64,000 nt of DNA from a bacterium M00.F.Ca.ET.205.01.1.1 (lineage in GTDB: Bacteria > Pseudomonadota > Alphaproteobacteria > Rhizobiales > Rhizobiaceae). Below, piece by piece: positions 63,505 through 64,000 of the stretch. A program made the translations under genes and the position numbers. The stretch's first letter is position 1; each line of letters starts with the position of its first letter. The stretch spans positions 1 through 64,000 of the forward strand of contig SRUQ01000011.1 of assembly GCA_004791255.1 (NCBI GenBank). Direction: 5' to 3'. Under the pieces are notes generated by a model. That model worked only from the letters and a program-made list of their open reading frames with translations, had not been told where the DNA came from and made no database searches.

Positions 63505-64000
63505 ATGCCGCGTTTTTCAGCCAATCTGTCGATGCTCTTTGGCGAGCACGATTTCCTTGATCGTTTCGATGCCGCGGCCCGCGTCGGCTTCAAGGGTGTC
63601 GAATATATCGGCCCCTATGACCATGCGCCGGAGGTGGTGGCTGCCCGCCTGACGAAGAACCGCCTGACCCAGGTGCTGTTCAACCTGCCGGCTGGCGACT
63701 GGGGCAAGGGCGAGCGCGGCATTGCCGTGCTGCCGGACCGCGTGCCGGAGTTCCGCCAGGGTGTGGCCAAGGCGATCACCTATGCGCAGGCTCTCGGCTG
63801 CGAGCAGGTCAATTGCCTGGCCGGCATCGCGCCGCAAGGCGCGGATCGCAAGGTGCTGGAGAACGTCTTTGCCGAGAACCTTGCCTTCGCGGCGGAGAAG
63901 CTGGAACAGGCCGGCATCAAGCTGTTGATCGAGCCGATCAACACGCGCGACATTCCAGGCTTCTTCCTCAACTATTCGGAGCAGGCGCTGGCGCTGATCG
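63505..64000 (+). CDS. hyi: Hydroxypyruvate isomerase, N-terminal part (partial)
   Basis: The first 165 residues of a TIM-barrel isomerase; the gene is cut by the window end. MPRFSANLSMLFGEHDFLDR is the family start; FNLPAGDWGKGERGIAVLPDR and QVNCLAGI are characteristic, and LIEPINTRDIPGFF carries the conserved metal-binding Glu. It interconverts hydroxypyruvate and tartronate semialdehyde beside gcl. AGGAG precedes the ATG. Confidence 0.93.
   Translation, partial: MPRFSANLSMLFGEHDFLDRFDAAARVGFKGVEYIGPYDHAPEVVAARLTKNRLTQVLFNLPAGDWGKGERGIAVLPDRVPEFRQGVAKAITYAQALGCEQVNCLAGIAPQGADRKVLENVFAENLAFAAEKLEQAGIKLLIEPINTRDIPGFFLNYSEQALALI

Overview
The window is a high-GC chromosomal segment of an alphaproteobacterium, most likely a Mesorhizobium or close relative in the Rhizobiales. 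This is inferred from gene content and order, not from a marker-gene search. The pointers are the run NDUFA12 / DUF2155 / aat / accC / accB / aroQ / DsbA-like / M48 protease, an RNase E with an acidic-basic insertion and a terminal Gly-Trp-Trp motif, a BA14K-type secreted protein, and a family of palindromic intergenic repeats. No integrase, transposase, CRISPR array or phage gene is visible.

Layout. 1-6 kb: the start of a class III alcohol dehydrogenase, a biotin-carrying acyl-CoA carboxylase alpha chain (pccA type) and replicative dnaE. 6-13 kb: accessory genes (SnoaL/LEH-like proteins, TfoX-like protein, carboxylesterase, glutathione transferase, a frameshifted SDR with its divergent LysR regulator, a glyoxalase-fold protein, a K+ channel ending in a zinc ribbon). 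13-25 kb: housekeeping (AIM24 protein, panB-panC, NDUFA12, DUF2155 protein, aat, accC-accB-aroQ, DsbA-like protein, M48 protease, aminotransferase, glutaminase). 25-34 kb: rne, amiC, mrcA (PBP1a) and prfB. prfB is read only through a programmed +1 frameshift, so its true start lies upstream of the long open frame.

34-43 kb: small secreted and GFA-domain proteins, an OmpA-type lipoprotein, an NmrA-type oxidoreductase with divergent LysR, a DEAD-box helicase and NAD kinase, interspersed with copies of a palindromic repeat. 43-48 kb: a short glycan locus (nucleotide-sugar epimerase/decarboxylase, UDP-galactopyranose mutase, a DUF707-like protein, an unassigned glycosyltransferase-like protein) beside a decayed CHAT-like gene. 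48-57 kb: a mirror-image uptake locus in which two convergent operons each carry a polyamine-type binding protein, a hydrolase and a nearby TetR regulator, but only one transporter core is present. A paired operator candidate lies in front of the second TetR gene.

57-64 kb: tRNA-Thr, several small membrane or secreted proteins including two paralogues that share a leader hairpin, and a glyoxylate-carboligase locus (IclR regulator, gcl, hyi), with hyi cut by the window end. I found no clear new defence or mobile system. The best leads are the mirror-image ABC locus with its operator, the zinc-ribbon K+ channel, the repeat family, the glycan locus and the paralogue pair with a conserved leader.
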